DNA from: Curtobacterium sp. L6-1
GTDB lineage: Bacteria; Actinomycetota; Actinomycetes; Actinomycetales; Microbacteriaceae
DNA length: 64,000 nucleotides
Direction: 5' to 3'
NCBI RefSeq assembly: GCF_018885305.1
Contig: NZ_CP076544.1
Coordinates: 3,100,001 to 3,164,000 of the forward strand
A program made the position numbers and the translations under genes. Positions 16,227 to 25,027 of this stretch are shown here, in pieces. The notes below the pieces were generated by a model. The model was given only the letters and a program-made list of their open reading frames with translations, was not told the origin of the DNA and did no database searches. Position 1 is the first letter of the stretch; every line of letters starts with the position of its first letter.

Positions 16227-16595
16227 TTGCCTACCATCCAGCAGCTCGTTCGCAAGGGGCGCACGCCGAAGGTCGTCAAGACCAAGGCGCCGGCCCTCAA
16301 GGCGAACCCCCAGCAGCGTGGCGTGTGCACCCGCGTCTACACCACCACCCCGAAGAAGCCGAACTCGGCACTGCGCAAGGTCGCTCGTGTCAAGCTCTCG
16401 AACGGCACCGAGGTCACGGCCTACATCCCCGGTGAGGGCCACAACCTCCAGGAGCACTCGATGGTGCTCGTCCGCGGCGGTCGTGTGAAGGACCTCCCGG
16501 GTGTGCGCTACAAGATCATCCGCGGTGCCCTGGACACCCAGGCCGTCAAGAACCGTAAGCAGGCTCGTAGCCGCTACGGTGCGAAGAAGGGTTGA
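16227..16595 (+). CDS. rpsL: 30S ribosomal protein S12
   Basis: 122 aa, normal actinobacterial length. S12 sits at the decoding centre and checks codon-anticodon fit. [11 protein letters not shown] carries Lys43, and [10 protein letters not shown] carries the second loop; both are the wild-type forms associated with streptomycin sensitivity. The start is TTG at 16227, because family members begin (M)PTIQQL and AGGAG lies at 16217-16221; an upstream in-frame ATG would add 22 unrelated residues. First gene of the str operon, 5 nt before rpsG. Confidence 0.98.
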   Translation: MPTIQQLVRKGRTPKVVKTKAPALKANPQQRGVCTRVYTTTPKKPNSALRKVARVKLSNGTEVTAYIPGEGHNLQEHSMVLVRGGRVKDLPGVRYKIIRGALDTQAVKNRKQARSRYGAKKG

Positions 16596-16600
16596 GTTAG

Positions 16601-17071
16601 ATGCCTCGTAAGGGTCCCGCCCCGAAGCGCCCCGTCGTCGCCGATCCGGTCTACGGCGCCCCCGTCGTCAGCCAGCTCGTCAACAAGATCCTCCTGGACG
16701 GCAAGAAGGGCCTCGCCGAGCGCATCGTCTACGACGCACTCGAAGGGGTCTCGTCCAAGAACGGCCAGGACGCCGTCACGACGCTGAAGAAGGCGCTCGA
16801 CAACGTCCGCCCGACCCTCGAGGTCCGCAGCCGCCGCGTCGGTGGCTCGACCTACCAGGTGCCGGTCGAGGTCAAGCCGCACCGCGCGAACACCCTCGCG
16901 CTGCGCTGGCTCACCTCGTACGCCAAGGCCCGTCGCGAGAAGACGATGACCGAGCGTCTCATGAACGAGATCCTCGACGCGTCGAACGGTCTCGGTGCCG
17001 CGGTCAAGCGCCGCGAGGACACCCACAAGATGGCCGAGTCGAACAAGGCCTTCGCGCACTACCGCTGGTAG
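16601..17071 (+). CDS. rpsG: 30S ribosomal protein S7
   Basis: 156 aa, the usual length. S7 nucleates assembly of the 30S head by binding the 3' domain of 16S rRNA and lies at the E site. The N-terminal [10 protein letters not shown], the central [14 protein letters not shown] and the C-terminal [13 protein letters not shown] are all family-typical. It follows rpsL by 5 nt and is separated from fusA by a long hairpin. Confidence 0.98.
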   Translation: MPRKGPAPKRPVVADPVYGAPVVSQLVNKILLDGKKGLAERIVYDALEGVSSKNGQDAVTTLKKALDNVRPTLEVRSRRVGGSTYQVPVEVKPHRANTLALRWLTSYAKARREKTMTERLMNEILDASNGLGAAVKRREDTHKMAESNKAFAHYRW

Positions 17072-17081
17072 TCATCCGGCA

Positions 17082-17122
17082 CCGTCCGGGTGCCGTGCCC
17101 AACAGGCGCGGCACCCGGACGG
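17082..17122 (+). other. Long hairpin between rpsG and fusA
   Basis: Perfect 14-bp stem (17082-17095 with 17109-17122) around a 13-nt loop, starting 11 bases after the rpsG stop. No T-run follows, so it may be an attenuator, a processing site or a 3'-end stabiliser that lets fusA be expressed differently from rpsL-rpsG. Confidence 0.7.
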
Positions 17123-17158
17123 ACGCCACCCTCTCCTACAACTCTTCCGGAGGAACCT

Positions 17159-19273
17159 GTGGCACAGGACGTGCTCACCGACCTGAACAAGGTCCGCAAC
17201 ATCGGCATCATGGCGCACATCGATGCCGGCAAGACCACGACGACCGAGCGCATCCTGTTCTACACGGGCATCACGCACAAGATCGGTGAGGTCCACGACG
17301 GCGCTGCCACGATGGACTGGATGGCGCAGGAGCAGGAGCGCGGCATCACGATCACGTCGGCCGCGACGACCTGCTTCTGGGACAACAACCAGATCAACAT
17401 CATCGACACCCCGGGTCACGTCGACTTCACGGTCGAGGTGGAGCGTTCGCTCCGCGTCCTCGACGGCGCGGTCGCGGTCTTCGACGGCAAGGAGGGCGTG
17501 GAGCCCCAGTCCGAGACCGTCTGGCGTCAGGCGGACAAGTACAACGTCCCGCGCATCTGCTTCGTCAACAAGATGGACAAGCTCGGCGCCGACTTCTACT
17601 TCACCGTCGACACGATCATCAACCGCCTCGGTGCGGAGCCGCTCGTGCTCCAGCTCCCGATCGGTGCCGAGAACGACTTCGTCGGCATCATCGACCTCAT
17701 CGAGATGCACGCCAAGGTCTGGCCGGGCGATGCCAAGGGTGACGTCACCATGGGCGCCCAGTACGAGGTCCAGGAGATCCCCGCGGACCTCAAGGACCGT
17801 GCGGACGAGTACCGCGCCAAGCTCGTCGAGCGTGTCGCGGAGACCGACGACGCGCTGCTCGAGAAGTACTTCGGTGGCGAGGAGCTCACCAAGGACGAGA
17901 TCAAGGCTGCGATCCGCAAGCTGACGATCAACTCCGAGGTCTACCCGATCCTCTGCGGCTCCGCGTTCAAGAACCGCGGCGTCCAGCCGATGCTCGACGC
18001 GGTCATCGACTACCTCCCGTCGCCCCTCGACGTCCCGCCGATGATCGGCCACGACGTCAAGGACGAAGAGGTCGAGATCATCCGCAAGCCGGAGTCCTCC
18101 GAGCCCTTCTCGGCCCTCGCGTTCAAGGTCGCGGTGCACCCGTTCTTCGGTCGCCTCACCTACGTCCGCGTGTACTCCGGTCAGATCGACTCCGGTGCCC
18201 AGGTCATCAACTCGACCAAGGGCAAGAAGGAGCGCATCGGCAAGATTTTCCAGATGCACTCCAACAAGGAGAACCCGGTCGACTCGGTCACCGCGGGCCA
18301 CATCTACGCGGTCATCGGCCTCAAGGACACGACCACGGGTGACACCCTGTGCGACCCGTCCAACCAGGTCGTCCTCGAGTCGATGACGTTCCCGGAGCCG
18401 GTCATCGAGGTCGCGATCGAGCCGAACACCAAGGCCGACCAGGAGAAGCTCTCCACCGCGATCCAGAAGCTCGCCGAAGAGGACCCGACGTTCCGCGTCG
18501 AGCTCAACGCCGAGACCGGTCAGACGACGATCAAGGGCATGGGCGAGCTCCACCTCGACATCCTCGTCGACCGCATGAAGCGCGAGTTCAAGGTCGAGGC
18601 CAACGTCGGCAAGCCGCAGGTGGCCTACCGCGAGACCCTCACCAAGGTCGTCGAGCGCTACGACTACACCCACAAGAAGCAGACCGGTGGCTCCGGTCAG
18701 TTCGCGAAGGTGCAGATCGCGCTCGAGCCGATGCCCGTCACGGCCGAGAAGGTCTACGAGTTCGTGAACGCCGTCACCGGTGGTCGCGTTCCTCGCGAGT
18801 ACATCCCCTCGGTCGACGCGGGCATCCAGGACGCGATGCAGGTGGGCGTGCTCGCCGGCTTCCCGACCGTCGGTGTCAAGGCCATCCTCAAGGACGGCGC
18901 GGCGCACGACGTCGACTCGTCCGAGATGGCGTTCAAGATCGCCGGCTCGATCGCGTACAAGGAAGCGGCCCGCAAGGCCGGTCCCGTGCTGCTCGAGCCG
19001 ATCATGGCCGTCGAGGTCCGTACGCCCGAGGAGTACATGGGCGACGTCATCGGCGACCTGAACTCCCGTCGTGGTCAGATCTCCGAGATGACCGACGCGT
19101 CGGGCGTCAAGGTGGTCCGTGCGAGCGTCCCGCTCTCCGAGATGTTCGGCTACGTGGGCGACCTGCGTTCCAAGACCTCTGGTCGTGCTGTCTTCTCCAT
19201 GGTGTTCGAGACCTACAACGAGGTCCCGCGCAACGTGGCGGACGAGATCATCCAGAAGAGCACCGGGGCCTGA
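17159..19273 (+). CDS. fusA: Elongation factor G
   Basis: 704-aa translational GTPase that drives tRNA-mRNA translocation. G1 motif A-H-I-D-A-G-K-T-T (near residue 20), switch [10 protein letters not shown] and N-K-M-D are present, followed by domains II-V. GTG start at 17159 preceded by GGAGGA (17149-17154); family members start (V/M)[12 protein letters not shown]. It follows rpsG after 87 bp containing a hairpin and precedes tuf by 149 bp. Confidence 0.98.
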   Translation: MAQDVLTDLNKVRNIGIMAHIDAGKTTTTERILFYTGITHKIGEVHDGAATMDWMAQEQERGITITSAATTCFWDNNQINIIDTPGHVDFTVEVERSLRVLDGAVAVFDGKEGVEPQSETVWRQADKYNVPRICFVNKMDKLGADFYFTVDTIINRLGAEPLVLQLPIGAENDFVGIIDLIEMHAKVWPGDAKGDVTMGAQYEVQEIPADLKDRADEYRAKLVERVAETDDALLEKYFGGEELTKDEIKAAIRKLTINSEVYPILCGSAFKNRGVQPMLDAVIDYLPSPLDVPPMIGHDVKDEEVEIIRKPESSEPFSALAFKVAVHPFFGRLTYVRVYSGQIDSGAQVINSTKGKKERIGKIFQMHSNKENPVDSVTAGHIYAVIGLKDTTTGDTLCDPSNQVVLESMTFPEPVIEVAIEPNTKADQEKLSTAIQKLAEEDPTFRVELNAETGQTTIKGMGELHLDILVDRMKREFKVEANVGKPQVAYRETLTKVVERYDYTHKKQTGGSGQFAKVQIALEPMPVTAEKVYEFVNAVTGGRVPREYIPSVDAGIQDAMQVGVLAGFPTVGVKAILKDGAAHDVDSSEMAFKIAGSIAYKEAARKAGPVLLEPIMAVEVRTPEEYMGDVIGDLNSRRGQISEMTDASGVKVVRASVPLSEMFGYVGDLRSKTSGRAVFSMVFETYNEVPRNVADEIIQKSTGA

Positions 19274-19422
19274 CGCTCCCGCGTCATCCCCAGGCGAGGG
19301 TGCCCGGCGACGGGCCCCTCGTCACCAAGTAAAGTAGAGACACACACACCGCGCGCCAACAGCGCAGGGCCGACCATGGTCCTGCCGGGGGCGACGCATC
19401 CGAGTCCTGAGGAGGACCCACA

Positions 19423-20610
19423 GTGGCCAAGGCCAAGTTCGAGCGGACCAAGCCGCACGTCAACATCGGAACCATCGGTCACGTCGACCACGGCAAGACC
19501 ACGCTCACGGCGGCGATCACCAAGGTTCTGCACGACCAGTACCCGGACCTCAACGAGGCCCGCGACTTCGCGCAGATCGACAACGCTCCCGAGGAGCGCC
19601 AGCGCGGCATCACGATCAACATCTCGCACGTCGAGTACCAGACCGACAAGCGCCACTACGCGCACGTCGACGCTCCTGGTCACGCCGACTACGTGAAGAA
19701 CATGATCACCGGTGCGGCCCAGATGGACGGCGCGATCCTCGTGGTCGCCGCCACCGACGGCCCGATGCCCCAGACGCGTGAGCACGTGCTGCTCGCCCGC
19801 CAGGTCGGCGTCCCGTACATCGTCGTCGCGCTGAACAAGGCCGACATGGTGGACGACGAGGAGATCCTGGAGCTCGTCGAGCTCGAGGTCCGCGAGCTCC
19901 TCGGCTCGCAGGAGTTCGACGAGGACGCCCCCGTCGTGCAGGTCTCGGCGCTCAAGGCGCTCGAGGGCGACGACAAGTGGGTCAAGTCCGTCCAGGACCT
20001 GATGGCCGCCGTCGACGAGAACGTGCCGGACCCGGTGCGCGCCACCGACCAGCCGTTCCTCATGCCGATCGAGGACGTCTTCACGATCACCGGTCGTGGC
20101 ACGGTCGTCACCGGCCGCGTCGAGCGTGGCGAGCTGGACCTCAACTCCGAGGTCGAGATCGTCGGCATCAAGGCGACCCAGAAGACCACGGTCACGGGCA
20201 TCGAGATGTTCCGCAAGCTGCTGGACAAGGCAGTCGCCGGTGACAACACCGGTCTGCTGATCCGTGGCCTCAAGCGCGAGGACGTCGAGCGCGGCCAGGT
20301 CGTCGTGAAGCCGGGTTCGGTCACGCCGCACACCGAGTTCACCGCGAACGCGTACATCCTGAACAAGGAAGAGGGCGGTCGTCACAACCCGTTCTACGCG
20401 AACTACCGTCCGCAGTTCTACTTCCGCACCACGGACGTCACCGGCGTCATCACGCTGCCCGAGGGCACCGAGATGGTCATGCCCGGTGACACCGTCGCCA
20501 TGACCGTCGAGCTGATCCAGCCGATCGCCATGGAGGAGGGCCTCCGCTTCGCCATCCGTGAGGGTGGTCGTACGGTCGGCGCCGGCACGGTCGAGAAGAT
20601 CATCAAGTAA
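19423..20610 (+). CDS. tuf: Elongation factor Tu
   Basis: 395-aa GTPase that delivers aminoacyl-tRNA to the ribosome. G-H-V-D-H-G-K-T-T, the D-A-P-G-H-A-D-Y switch II and N-K-A-D motifs are intact, as are beta-barrel domains 2 and 3. GTG start with GGAGG at 19411-19415. The gap from fusA contains a possible -10 (TAAAGT, 19330-19335), so an extra tuf promoter is possible but not clear. A strong terminator follows. Unlike the common str-S10 arrangement, tuf is not next to rpsJ here. Confidence 0.98.
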   Translation: MAKAKFERTKPHVNIGTIGHVDHGKTTLTAAITKVLHDQYPDLNEARDFAQIDNAPEERQRGITINISHVEYQTDKRHYAHVDAPGHADYVKNMITGAAQMDGAILVVAATDGPMPQTREHVLLARQVGVPYIVVALNKADMVDDEEILELVELEVRELLGSQEFDEDAPVVQVSALKALEGDDKWVKSVQDLMAAVDENVPDPVRATDQPFLMPIEDVFTITGRGTVVTGRVERGELDLNSEVEIVGIKATQKTTVTGIEMFRKLLDKAVAGDNTGLLIRGLKREDVERGQVVVKPGSVTPHTEFTANAYILNKEEGGRHNPFYANYRPQFYFRTTDVTGVITLPEGTEMVMPGDTVAMTVELIQPIAMEEGLRFAIREGGRTVGAGTVEKIIK

Positions 20611-20627
20611 CTCCGGTCACTTGCGAG

Positions 20628-20659
20628 AGCGGGGTCGGGCCTTCGGGTACGGCCCCGCT
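20628..20659 (+). terminator. Intrinsic terminator after tuf
   Basis: 10-bp stem with one G-T wobble (20628-20637 with 20650-20659) around a 12-nt loop containing TTCG, 17 bases after the tuf stop, followed by TCCGTGT. It ends the str operon. Confidence 0.8.
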
Positions 20660-20734
20660 TCCGTGTGTCCGGCGCGTGACGCCGGGGTACGTTCCTGCTG
20701 CCCCCGGCAGCGCCGAGGGTGTTGCATCGAGGAC

Positions 20735-21712
20735 GTGACACGTCTCCGCCGCTCCTCGACCAAGGGTCGTGGCTACCACCGCGTCCGCAGCGGCAAGGGC
20801 TTCTCGTACCGCGACCCGCACGGCACGACGGTGACCGATCCGGAGGTGCGCCAGCGCCTCGAGAACCTCGTCATCCCGCCTGCGTGGGACGACGTCTGGA
20901 TCTCGCCGTACGAGAACGGGCACATCCTCGCGACGGGGATCGACGGCGCCGGTCGACGGCAGTACATGTACCACCCCTCGTGGCGCGAGCGGATGGACAA
21001 GATCAAGTACGACCGGGCGCTCGCCCTCGCGGAGTCGCTCCCCTCCGCCCGCCGGATGGTGACGCAGGACCTCCGCCGTCCGGAGCCGGACCGCCAGCGT
21101 GCGCTCGGAGCGGCCTTCCGGATGCTCGACCAGGGCTCGCTCCGCGTCGGCTCGGAGCGCTACGCCACCGAGCACGGCAGCCACGGCCTGTCGACGCTGC
21201 TCTGCGCGCACGCGCACATCTCCGGCGACGACATCGAGCTCGAGTTCCCCGGCAAGAGCCACCAGGCGTGGTCGTCGACGATCCACGACGCCGACCTCGC
21301 GCGGGTGCTCGCCGGCATGAAGCGTCGCGGCGCAAACGCCCGCCTGCTGTCCTTTCGCGAGCGGCGCGGCGACGACTGGCAGCCGGTGACCGCCGAGGAC
21401 ATCAACGCCTACGTCAAGGAGCGTGCGGGGGAGGACTTCACGGCGAAGGACTTCCGCACGCTGCACGGCACCGTCGCCGCGGCGATCGACCTCGCGCAGA
21501 CCGGCGTGCTGTCGAGCCAGGTGAAGCGGAAGAAGGCGGTCTCCCACGCGGTGAAGGCCGCGAGCGAGGTGCTCGGCAACACCCCCACGGTCGCACGACA
21601 GAGCTACATCGACCCACGTCTGCTCGACGCCTACGAGCACGGCGAGACCATCGACCCCGCTCGCCTGCACGCAGCCGAGTCCGAGGTCCGGGCGCTCCTG
21701 TACCGGCAGTGA
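20735..21712 (+). CDS. DNA topoisomerase IB
   Basis: 325-aa eukaryotic/poxvirus-type topoisomerase IB, which relaxes both supercoil signs by a 3'-phosphotyrosine nick. The family pattern is complete: N-terminal G-x-G-x-x-R-x-x-x-G-x-G-F-x-Y, catalytic R137 in R-V-G-S-E-R-Y, K174 in F-P-G-K-S, R241 in D-F-R-T-L-H-G-T, and nucleophile Y291 in R-Q-S-Y-I-D-P. The GTG at 20735 matches homologue starts (xRLRRS), although its Shine-Dalgarno spacing is short. It is the first of three non-ribosomal genes between tuf and rpsJ. Bacterial members are accessory enzymes, some linked to DNA damage tolerance. Confidence 0.9.
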   Translation: MTRLRRSSTKGRGYHRVRSGKGFSYRDPHGTTVTDPEVRQRLENLVIPPAWDDVWISPYENGHILATGIDGAGRRQYMYHPSWRERMDKIKYDRALALAESLPSARRMVTQDLRRPEPDRQRALGAAFRMLDQGSLRVGSERYATEHGSHGLSTLLCAHAHISGDDIELEFPGKSHQAWSSTIHDADLARVLAGMKRRGANARLLSFRERRGDDWQPVTAEDINAYVKERAGEDFTAKDFRTLHGTVAAAIDLAQTGVLSSQVKRKKAVSHAVKAASEVLGNTPTVARQSYIDPRLLDAYEHGETIDPARLHAAESEVRALLYRQ

Positions 21713-21799
21713 TGTGATCGGTCGCTGGTGGTTCCGGGATGACGTAGCGTTGGTCGTCGTGCCCGCCCACCCCACGAGGCACGGAAGGACCCATCAGTC

Positions 21800-22597
21800 G
21801 TGACCGACGAGTGCATCCACGGTTTCCCCATCGAACTCTGCGACATCTGCTCCCCACGGCAGCGTGATCCGGAGACCATCACCAAGACCCCGACGCCGCG
21901 GCGCACCCGCGTGACGACGTCGCTGCGATCGACGCCCGCCGTGGTCGGCGGCAAGGTCCCCGAGCAGGTGCTCCCCGCCACGCGTGACTTCGGTGCGCTG
22001 CGCGCCCACCACGTCACCCACATCGACAACCTCGCCTCGATCGTCGCGGACGGCGCGATCCTCGCCTCCGACCAGGCGGCCCCCGTCGTCGACGTCAGTT
22101 CCGCCGCCGTCCGGGAGGCCCGTGGTGCGGCCACCGCCCCCGACGGTTCCAGCGTGGCCGGCCACGTGCCCTTCACCCTGTCGCCGGACGCCCGGCGGTG
22201 GGACGAGCTCCGCTCGGGCGCCGAGGAGGACCGCTGGTCGGACGCCGCCCGGCGCACCCGCGCGACCGAGTACGTCGTCCTGGTCGTCCCGACCACCGCG
22301 TTCGGTGCGTCCGTGATCCTGGCGGACACCGACGCCGAGGACCCGGACGTGCGCTTCGCCGTCGGGCCCGAGGCCGCGACGAACCTGCTCCGCCGCACCG
22401 ACATCACCGACCCGTCGATGCACGGCGTGGAGCTGCTCGCCGGCCCGCGGGTCGCGCTGTCGTCGGTCGCGCTCGTCGGCGTGCCGAACGAGCGTGTCCG
22501 CCAGCAGGTCAAGACGGTGTTCGCCGAGCTCGACGGACCGGCGCCCCGCGTCGCGGTCTTCCCGCCGTGGTTCGTCCCGCCGCTGCCGGAGGACTGA
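21800..22597 (+). CDS. DarT-like ssDNA ADP-ribosyltransferase (DUF4433), no antitoxin adjacent
   Basis: 265 aa. The core resembles DarT/DUF4433: H-x-T-H-I-D-N-L-A-S-I (H71, H74, N77), G-A-I-L-A-S, a V-R-E-A-R region (R105), G-H-V-P-F-T-L-S-P (121-129), and a late Glu (E211, V-E-L-L-A-G) where DarT has its catalytic glutamate. DarT enzymes attach ADP-ribose from NAD+ to thymidine in single-stranded DNA. Unlike canonical DarT it begins with a possible zinc site (C5-x-H-G ... C14-x2-C17), and no macrodomain DarG partner lies next to it. GTG start with GGAAGGA about 11 nt upstream. It may be a diverged housekeeping or defence enzyme rather than a toxin; activity is inferred only. Confidence 0.65.
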   Translation: MTDECIHGFPIELCDICSPRQRDPETITKTPTPRRTRVTTSLRSTPAVVGGKVPEQVLPATRDFGALRAHHVTHIDNLASIVADGAILASDQAAPVVDVSSAAVREARGAATAPDGSSVAGHVPFTLSPDARRWDELRSGAEEDRWSDAARRTRATEYVVLVVPTTAFGASVILADTDAEDPDVRFAVGPEAATNLLRRTDITDPSMHGVELLAGPRVALSSVALVGVPNERVRQQVKTVFAELDGPAPRVAVFPPWFVPPLPED

Positions 22598-22615
22598 ACC
22601 AGCACCGGAACCAGG

Positions 22616-22649
22616 ACGCCCCGGCCCCACCGAAGTGGAGCCGGGGCGT
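22616..22649. terminator. Bidirectional terminator between convergent genes
   Basis: 15-bp stem with one mismatch (22616-22630 with 22635-22649) and a CGAA tetraloop, 18 bases after the DarT-like gene and 15 bases beyond the end of the minus-strand methyltransferase. Confidence 0.85.
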
Positions 22650-22664
22650 TCCGTCGTCCGTGGG

Positions 22665-23462
22665 TCAGCGGCCGCGACGGGTGCGCGCGTAGAGCACGAT
22701 GCCGGCGACGACGGAGACGTTCAGCGACTCGACGCGGCTGTCGATCGGCACGGACACGGTGTCGGTGGCTAGGCCCTGCAGCGCGTCCGATGCCCCGGTC
22801 TTCTCGGCGCCGAGCAGCAGGGCAACGTCCTCGTCGAGCGCCCCGAGGGACTCGGGGGAGAGGGAGCCGTCCATGTCGACGTCGACGACCCGCAGGCCGG
22901 CGTCGGTCAGCCACCGGGTGACGCGCTCCCGCGTCTCGAGCAGGACCGGTACCGAGAACACGTGGCCGCGGCTGGCGCGCACCAGGCGACGGTCGACGAT
23001 GGTGGGCAGGTCGCTGTCGACCAGGACGACGCCGCGTGCGCCGAGCCCGACGGCGGTACGGACGATCGCCCCGATGTTGCCGACGATCTTCACGCCGTCG
23101 AGGACGAGCACGTCACCGGTGCCGTCGGCCAGCGCGGAGAAGCGTGCCGGCGCGGGGACGTTGGCGACGCCGAAGACCTTCGGGCGCTTCTCGCTCCGGA
23201 ACACCTTCGTCAGGACGGCCGGCTCCACCAGTCGCACGGGGACACCGTGCTCGGCGCACAGGGCGGCGACGTCGGCGGGGAGCTCCCGGGTGGACTCGCC
23301 GTAGACCTCGACGAACCGGACGCCGGCGCGGAGGGCCTGCACGAGCGGCTCCTGGTCCTCGACGATCGCGGTGCGGACGCTGCCGCGCGAGGGCTTGGCG
23401 AGGTCGGCGAGGCGCTGGACCGCGGGGTCGGACGGGTCGGACAACAGGGCGGGTTCCGGCAT
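22665..23462 (-). CDS. tsnR: TsnR-type 23S rRNA (A1067) 2'-O-methyltransferase
   Basis: 265 aa, closely following the thiostrepton-resistance methyltransferase family along its whole length: N-terminal S-D-P-A-V-Q-R and K-P-S-R, E-V-Y-G, P-V-R-L, then the SpoU knot motifs V-L-D-G-V-K-I-V-G-N-I-G-A-I-V-R-T (N129, R135), L-L-L-G-A-E-K-T-G (E220) and E-S-L-N-V-S-V. These enzymes methylate the ribose of A1067 in the L11-binding GTPase centre, blocking thiopeptide binding. It begins 6 nt after TAGCCT on the minus strand, so it is probably leaderless and constitutive. A general SpoU/TrmH role is the alternative, but the N-terminal domain argues for TsnR. No thiopeptide genes are seen nearby. Confidence 0.85.
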   Translation of the reverse strand: MPEPALLSDPSDPAVQRLADLAKPSRGSVRTAIVEDQEPLVQALRAGVRFVEVYGESTRELPADVAALCAEHGVPVRLVEPAVLTKVFRSEKRPKVFGVANVPAPARFSALADGTGDVLVLDGVKIVGNIGAIVRTAVGLGARGVVLVDSDLPTIVDRRLVRASRGHVFSVPVLLETRERVTRWLTDAGLRVVDVDMDGSLSPESLGALDEDVALLLGAEKTGASDALQGLATDTVSVPIDSRVESLNVSVVAGIVLYARTRRGR

Positions 23463-23468
23463 GCGCGA

Positions 23469-23474
23469 AGGCTA
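23469..23474 (-). promoter_or_regulatory. tsnR: -10 box of probable leaderless tsnR transcript
   Basis: TAGCCT on the minus strand, 6 nt before the ATG at 23462. Confidence 0.6.
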
Positions 23475-23548
23475 GCAGCGGCCTCCTCCGCACCGGGCCG
23501 ACGGCGGTCGGGGGTGCCGTCGGAGGTGGGCCGACAGGACCGGCCGTG

Positions 23549-23649
23549 ACGGGCCTCCGGGCCGGTCCGCACACCAGGCCGTCCAGGGCCTCCAGGCCGG
23601 TCCACCGGCCTGGAGGCAGGCGGCGCGGGGCCGTCTCCTGGAGGCCCGT
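23549..23649. repeat. Nested palindromic element, copy C of the dispersed family
   Basis: Outer arms ACGGGCCTCC (23549-23558) and GGAGGCCCGT (23640-23649) are perfect inverted repeats. Inside, 23588-23600 pairs with 23605-23617 in a perfect 13-bp stem with a TCCA loop. GCCTCCAGGCC and GGAGGCCCGTG are shared exactly with the element after map (36627, 36671). Confidence 0.8.
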
Positions 23650-23692
23650 GGGAGCGGACCCGACACGCCGCGCGGATCGCGACACGCCCGGG

Positions 23693-23721
23693 TTGCACGG
23701 ACGCGGGGCCTATGGGAGACT
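23693..23721 (+). promoter_or_regulatory. rpsJ: Putative S10 operon promoter
   Basis: TTGCAC (23693-23698), 17 nt, GAGACT (23716-23721). Transcription near 23728 would give a leader of about 320 nt. The -10 departs from TANNNT in its first base, so confidence is moderate. Confidence 0.45.
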
Positions 23722-23740
23722 TGTCCGGTTCCGAAATTCC

Positions 23741-23779
23741 GCGGGCGTTCGCGCCCGCAGGGTCACTGCTCTGGCAGTG
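23741..23779 (+). other. Paired hairpins in the S10 leader
   Basis: A 7-bp stem closed by a TTCG tetraloop (23741-23758) is followed after 5 nt by a 6-bp stem CACTGC/GCAGTG (23764-23779). In several bacteria the S10 leader mediates feedback by a ribosomal protein (L4 in Escherichia coli); a similar role here is inference. Confidence 0.55.
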
Positions 23780-24048
23780 CACAACCCCTCTGTTCAGCAG
23801 GGCTGGGTTGGGCCGCAGGCAGCAGAACACGATCGACATCCTCGAGCACCCCGGCGCAGCTGTGCCAGGTGCGGGTGGCGACATGTCCGCGCGAGTGGCC
23901 CAGGTCATCGCGCGGTTGACAGGAGAACAGCGGTCATCCCCCACGGGCGGAGCCGGTGGTTCACGTAAACAGCCGGGCACGCGACAGCGGAGCCCCGGCG
24001 GCGTCAGGCGGCCTGCGGGTGCGCGGCGCAGAGAGGACAGGAAAACAC

Positions 24049-24357
24049 ATGGCGGGACAGAAGATCCGCATCCGGCTCAAGTCGTACGACCACGAGGTCA
24101 TCGACACGTCGGCCCGGAAGATCGTCGACACGGTGACCCGTGCCGGTGCGACCGTGGTCGGCCCGGTGCCGCTCCCCACCGAGAAGAACGTGATCCCCGT
24201 GATCCGTTCCCCTCACAAGTACAAGGACTCGCGCGAGCACTTCGAGAAGCGCACGCACAAGCGGGTCATCGACATCGTCGACCCGACGCCGAAGGCCGTC
24301 GACTCGCTCATGCGACTCGACCTCCCGGCGGACGTCAACATCGAGATCAAGCTGTAA
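24049..24357 (+). CDS. rpsJ: 30S ribosomal protein S10
   Basis: 102 aa, normal length. Part of the 30S head and, in bacteria generally, a NusE component of antitermination complexes. [15 protein letters not shown] and the H-F-E-x-R-T-H-K-R loop are conserved. ATG at 24049 with GAGAGGACA upstream. First gene of the S10 operon, after an unusually long leader; rplC follows after 14 nt. Confidence 0.98.
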   Translation: MAGQKIRIRLKSYDHEVIDTSARKIVDTVTRAGATVVGPVPLPTEKNVIPVIRSPHKYKDSREHFEKRTHKRVIDIVDPTPKAVDSLMRLDLPADVNIEIKL

Positions 24358-24371
24358 GGGGGCTGGAACTC

Positions 24372-25025
24372 ATGGCGAACTCAACCAAGACCGTCAAGGG
24401 CCTCCTCGGCAAGAAGCTCGGGATGACCCAGGTGTGGGACGAGAACAACAAGTTCATCCCCGTCACCGTGATCGAGGTCGGCCCCAACGTGGTCACCCAG
24501 ATCCGCAACGTCGAGCGCGACGGCTACGAGGCGATCCAGATCGCCGCGGGCCAGATCGACCCCCGCAAGGTGAACAAGCCGGCCGCCGGCCACTTCGAGG
24601 CCGCCGGGGTCACCCCGCGCCGCACGCTCACCGAGATCCGGACGAACGACTCCGCCGAGTACACGCTCGGCCAGGAGCTCACCGTCGACACGTTCGAAGC
24701 GGGCCAGAAGGTCGACGTCGTCGGCACCAGCAAGGGCAAGGGCTTCGCCGGTGTCATGAAGCGTCACAACTTCGCCGGTGTCTCCGCCTCGCACGGTTCG
24801 CACCGCAACCACCGCAAGCCCGGTTCGATCGGCGCCTCCTCGACCCCGTCGCGTGTCTTCAAGGGCATGCGCATGGCCGGTCGTTTGGGTGGCGACCGCG
24901 TGACCGTCCTCAACCTCACGGTCCACGCCGTCGACGCCGAGAAGGGTCTGCTGCTCGTCAAGGGCGCCGTCCCCGGTGCTCGTGGCCGTTCCGTCTTCGT
25001 CCGCACCGCCGTGAAGGGTAAGTGA
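24372..25025 (+). CDS. rplC: 50S ribosomal protein L3
   Basis: 217 aa. L3 binds the 3' end of 23S rRNA and sends a loop towards the peptidyl transferase centre. [12 protein letters not shown] near the start, the H-N-F-x-G central loop with S-H-G-S-H-R, and a C-terminal G-A-V-P-G motif identify it. Ends within a few bases of rplD. Confidence 0.98.
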   Translation: MANSTKTVKGLLGKKLGMTQVWDENNKFIPVTVIEVGPNVVTQIRNVERDGYEAIQIAAGQIDPRKVNKPAAGHFEAAGVTPRRTLTEIRTNDSAEYTLGQELTVDTFEAGQKVDVVGTSKGKGFAGVMKRHNFAGVSASHGSHRNHRKPGSIGASSTPSRVFKGMRMAGRLGGDRVTVLNLTVHAVDAEKGLLLVKGAVPGARGRSVFVRTAVKGK

Positions 25026-25027
25026 TC

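Larger units (their letters stand above)
23463..24048 (+). other. 586-bp non-coding region: repeat element and S10 operon leader
   Basis: No gene was found on either strand. From the tsnR end it holds a nested palindromic element (23549-23649), a possible S10 promoter (23693-23721), two compact hairpins (23741-23758 and 23764-23779) and then about 270 nt of further leader before rpsJ. A TTGACA at 23916-23921 lacks a good -10 downstream. GAGAGGACA just before 24049 serves as the rpsJ ribosome binding site. Confidence 0.7.

Noticed and set aside
17072..18907. A 611-codon open frame antisense to fusA
   Set aside because: It is the mirror of highly conserved EF-G codons, shows no motifs, and has no independent promoter or ribosome binding site.
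23463..24048. tRNA, insertion sequence or small gene in the tuf-rpsJ region
   Set aside because: No cloverleaf, terminal inverted repeats with a transposase, or ORF with a ribosome binding site and plausible protein was seen; only leader hairpins and the dispersed element.
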